The position numbers and the translations under genes are program-made. From positions 59,064,552 to 59,128,551 of the forward strand of contig OX419756.1 of NCBI GenBank assembly GCA_948567375.1: a DNA stretch of 64,000 bases, given 5' to 3'. A model generated the notes under the pieces. That model did no database searches. It worked only from the letters and a program-made list of their open reading frames with translations, and had not been told where the DNA came from. Below, piece after piece: positions 60,111 through 64,000 of the stretch (its first letter is position 1; each line of letters begins with the position of its first letter). The DNA is from Lunularia cruciata. Its lineage: Eukaryota; Streptophyta; Marchantiopsida; Lunulariales; Lunulariaceae.

Positions 60111-63100
60111 TTTCCGATAACTCGTTATATTTCATTCTTCCTTAGAAACCTTCCTCTCACTTAATCTGCTCTTATCATCACATTTTCTCTATTCATTTCT
60201 TTTCTTCCTTTCCTCCGATAAGTGGCTTCACTCAACAAATGTGTTGCAAGGTCCACTTGTTCATGCTTGGTGCATCAAATAATCACTCCTCTTAACCTCA
60301 AATAGTGCTAGGGAATAAAAGCTATTGCTAATGCAAGTTTAGGTCCCTAGTGTTGATTAGGAAAAGGAAAGTCTAATGCCATTTGAGGAGAGGACCATAT
60401 ATGGAATTACAGGTTTGTCATGTGTTATTTATAGACTTATACTTCTAAATTTTTACAATTAATTTTTTCTATATTAGAAATACTACCAATTTTAGTCTCG
60501 ATAACCTGCCTAACGTGTCAAGGACAGTTTGCTATCAATGGTCCTTTATCGACTTCTTTTACTGTGAATTGTTCCTTAATATTAGTCTTCTCTACATTAA
60601 TATTACTATCATAAATATTTAAGCTAATTTTCTAATTAATTGGAATATGTTATGTTTAGAATATTTTTTAAACAGATTATGGGCTAAGCCAGGTACAAAG
60701 TACAGAATAGCTGAAACAAAAACTATAATTTTCAGCTTTAATTCATCCAACGTCCAGCTAAATTTAGGCTTTGGATACATATTATTGAAATTTTTATTGA
60801 AATTAATTATCAATTTGGATTTCATTTTACTTTCAATTTTGCTGCACGAATTCTCTATGAAATTGATGTCACCATAACACAAAAATTTCATTCTATGTTA
60901 CGTCTAGATCAATTGCCCAACGTTTCAAATAATATGTAATAGATTAAAATAATATACAAGGTCAGGATTTATATATTTATTTTTTATACTTAATATATTT
61001 AATGTGGTAATTGAAGTAAAAATTGAAGCACAAGAACAACGTACTAGCAAATATTATAAAAATGTGAAGAGAAACCAATGTAATCAGTTGAATAAAATAT
61101 GTCTAGCAGAAAATTGATATTGTTTTATAGAATAGACATTATTTATCACACCCTCTATTTTACCATAGACACTTATTGTGGAAATGGAAAAAAGAAATTA
61201 GAAATGCCAAAAAGATTACAGACTGGATGGCTATTCCCTTACGAGTTCCATAGGTGAGTCACTTTTCAGATGATAAATTATATCCACAATGGAAAGTATC
61301 ATATTATTTGCACAAAGAACTCCTATTTCCCATGGATCGTAATGAAGAAATAAATTATTCCAATGATATTGTTAAAACGACGCTATAATTGTAAAGGGTG
61401 AAGTCCCCGTTGACTTTCAAGTAAGTAGGCGGAAACCCGGTTACGGTCATTTCATCAAAATGAGGGGATCGATTTAACAATACCTATTTTAAAAATCTTT
61501 AAAAGATTTCAATACTGTAGACTACAACTAGTAATGATATTTTATATATTTATATATAAAACCCTATAGATAACAGATGGAAACATGTCTTATAAGAATA
61601 CAAGATTCTATTCAAGAGTCCCGATAAACAGCAATATAAATATTATAGACAGACCATAAATTAAATATACTTGATGCCTGTAAAACCTTTAACTTCCTAA
61701 AGCTAATTTACACTTTACAAGGGGATATATCTATCGAAATTATAAACAAACAAGCTTTATAGATAATTCAAAACTTAATATAGAAATCATTGAATACCTA
61801 ATTTTATAAGATTAATAGAGGTTCAAAATTATCATTTGAAGAACTGCACCTTTGGATTGATTTAGCATACAACTTCATTAATAACCATAAGTAAACAGAT
61901 TACCCTTGATTACTTTGCCAGTTGAAGTTTTAAAATTATTTTCTTCCGACAAAGGACAGTCAAAGTCAAAGGACAGAAATGTGACTTTTGATATATCCAA
62001 CACTTCTTCCTTGAATCTCCATAACACGATATGTTATTTTCTTCACATATCAAAAGGATTCTGGTGAATTCCCATCAATCTAAGTATATTTTGTTTTGTT
62101 GCATCCAATTGGATCAAAACTTTCATAAGAAAGTTGAATCTGTACTGTTTAAGAAAATGTTTCTGTAGAAACTTAACTACCTTCAAAAATGGAATTAGTT
62201 CCTCAAAATGTCGTACATCGCCTTGTTATACACTATGGAACATTTTTAAACAATCATACATAAAAGAATATATGAAAGGTGTCTAAACCCTAAACCGCGC
62301 CATACTTTTAACCTATATCTAATGTCAATCCATTAGGAACTCAGATAAATTCCATGGATAATTGGGCTACTAAGTAGGAGATGCACCATATAAGGATTCT
62401 AGACTATCAAGAAGTCTGTTTCAAATCGTGATTTACTTGCTTAAATGATTGATTAGAGGTCAAAATGAAACCAACCTTGGAGTTCTAATATGTTGAGGTA
62501 AATAGGTGGCTTGGACCTTAAACTTAAAAGTACAGGTGGCCCGGACCAACCTTACAATTAGAATCTATTGAGAGCTAGACAGGTGATATAGACCTTGAAT
62601 CAAGAAGAGCTAACATAGCATCGTGAGTAGTGTATGTAGATACGATGCTATGCCTACTCATGACCTACAAAATGCAAACTTCGGCACATAGCTTAGAGAC
62701 AAGCTTTCAATGGAATGATAGAGGTACAGCACATGATTTAAGAAACTCAATTTTGAATTTTACATGTGTCATTTCTTTTCATTCTCAAGTCTTTAGCACA
62801 TTTTCATTGTTCACTTCGTTCCATGATAGAGGTTGTTGGGAAGGGACTAATAGCTCTTTTCCACAACTAATCATTAGTGATAACGATCTTGTATTTAACA
62901 AGCCTGTTGTCGGTTATTGTCTAAGATAATTGAGTGAGATTTTCAATGAAAAGGGAAAAGTTGAGTGAGAGATTACTTCTATATGTTGACATTTCTACTT
63001 CCATAGCTTGTTAACATCTTTTCAGGAACGATATATCTACAGTAGAATAAAACTGTTGAAAAAAAAATACCAGGTGAAATTATATACCATTTATATATTT

Positions 63101-63430
63101 TATATAATATTTTCATCTCAATAGATCCTGTCATGTTCCTCTGCCCAATGCAAGTTCATGCAACCAAACCCTTAAAGATTCAATCATGCAGAACAATACC
63201 TGGTCTGAAGCTGATTTGGTCCATCAACATATTGTCAACTTGCGTGAGCCTTGAGCTTCGTCATCGTTATGCTAGATAGATCACGCAACAAAGGTTTGAC
63301 TACCTACCTCTCGATACAAAGCATGTATTTTATCTCTATTCATTATGTTTTATGCATTTACACATTTAGATTTTGAGCTGTATTCCCTGCGTGAATCTCG
63401 TTGCATAATTTCACAATATGAAACCCCCAG
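60111..63430. other. AT-rich intergenic, no gene recognised
   Basis: Opposing ORFs at 60,647-60,877 and 60,891-60,619 are low-complexity. 61,390-61,470 is a short GC-richer stretch (GTAGGCGGAAACCCGGTTAC) that does not fold into a tRNA I can recognise. The ORF 62,630-62,929 has no domain. No repeat array continues here. Confidence 0.45.
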
Positions 63431-63620
63431 ATAATGGGGCACAAAATATTCATGACAGTCATTCGCAAGGTCAAACGGGTGACAACTTTTGAAAACTTTT
63501 CTAGGAGGAGCTCAAATCGTGCTCATGCAAAGCCATAAAGAGCGAGAGGAGAAAATGATTTCAGGTGACACGAGGCTCTAGGGGGACTTATGACCTGTCA
63601 TCTCGGTCGTTTACACAATT

Positions 63621-63941
63621 GTGGTCAACGCAAGTTCGGTACTCGAGACCATACTGTGTTCGTCAGTAGCTACGTGTAGTTCATACTCCTCAGGGAACTC
63701 AGCTTTCGTAAACTGTGGGAACCACGAAGTACAGTTTCTTCCCGAGAACGTCGTCCTTGACCTTACCCCAACGGAAAGGCGGCTAATCGGGGGTCAATGG
63801 TTATTTTCTTGGTTATTTCAAGAAGGCGAACTACTCAATAGGATTAAAAGTCCAAGCTCGCTAGGTTGTTCCACGGCGGATCTGAATAGGACCATCACGT
63901 TCTACCGATTCTTTAACGTACGAAGAATAACAACAAAATAA
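63621..63941 (+). CDS. Unrecognised ORF near the right edge, possibly an exon
   Basis: 106 codons in a GC-richer stretch (63,430-64,000). It contains NSAFVNCGNHEV, VVLDLTPTERRL and GGQWLFSWLFQ, with four Cys in the first half. The FVNCG phrase recalls malectin-like domains of plant receptor kinases, but the following residues do not support that. It may be an exon of a gene continuing past the window, or chance. Confidence 0.25.
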   Translation: MVNASSVLETILCSSVATCSSYSSGNSAFVNCGNHEVQFLPENVVLDLTPTERRLIGGQWLFSWLFQEGELLNRIKSPSSLGCSTADLNRTITFYRFFNVRRITTK

Positions 63942-64000
63942 TTTGGAACATTTGTTGCCTTCCAAGGTTCATCCTCCTATCACTGAAGATGAACGAGATT

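Noticed and set aside
61390-61480. GC-richer stretch containing GGCGGAAACCCGGTTAC that looked like organellar DNA or a structured RNA
   Set aside because: I could not fold it into a tRNA or match it to a plastid or mitochondrial gene from memory. It is too short to claim.
63621-63941. Malectin-like domain of a receptor kinase, from FVNCG
   Set aside because: Only one short phrase matches, and the flanking residues do not follow the domain.
1-64000. Bacterial-type systems (CRISPR, operons, defence islands)
   Set aside because: The intron-bearing gene, plant-type retroelements and base composition show a plant nuclear genome. No short regularly spaced repeats with unique spacers were seen.

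Overview
This is nuclear DNA from a land plant, most likely a bryophyte (moss-like). The evidence is an intact plant-type MINIYO/RPAP1 gene with mostly short introns, a cluster of decayed plant leucine-rich-repeat receptor-like genes, and plant Ty1/copia and chromodomain Ty3/gypsy retroelements in AT-rich DNA. The species cannot be fixed from the sequence alone. I found no operon, CRISPR array, tRNA or rRNA gene.

Layout. 1-18.1 kb is a graveyard of retroelements. It holds a coiled-coil, gag-like remnant on the minus strand (1-1.75 kb), a near full-length but broken copia element (2.96-7.1 kb), the integrase end of a gypsy element that carries a PHD finger (minus strand, 7.85-8.67 kb), an isolated chromodomain from another gypsy element (minus strand, 9.4 kb), and a LINE-like reverse-transcriptase gene (10.3-18.07 kb). 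The LINE-like gene is split by a complete, decayed chromovirus with both LTRs (11,622-17,235). A second fragment of the same LINE family lies at 20.4-20.9 kb on the minus strand. 18.2-19.4 kb and 22.1-23.2 kb are richer in GC but hold no gene I can name.

24,075-31,479 holds the main gene, an apparently intact MINIYO/RPAP1 orthologue. I model it as 11 coding exons whose phases all join and that encode about 1,632 residues. 31.5-34.2 kb holds its 3' flank, an unrecognised minus-strand ORF and decayed sequence. 34.2-47 kb is an AT-rich desert with several short tandem duplications, a Tigger/pogo-like transposase pseudogene (43.26-44.1 kb, minus strand), a hairpin, and a copia RT/RNase H remnant (47.1-48.0 kb). 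49.4-55.3 kb contains three tandem LRR receptor-like pseudogenes that share the same C-terminal block. A short intact gene for a small single-pass membrane protein is at 56,872-57,189. 58.7-60.1 kb is a satellite array with a unit of about 138 bp. The rest to the right edge is AT-rich with one unrecognised ORF at 63.6-63.9 kb.

Only two loci look like functional genes (MINIYO/RPAP1 and the small membrane protein). I see no new multi-gene system. The best leads are the PHD-finger integrase, the chromovirus nested in a LINE, a stop-codon pattern that suggests methylation-driven decay, the LRR triplication with a copy-specific deletion, and the 138-bp satellite next to an intact gene.
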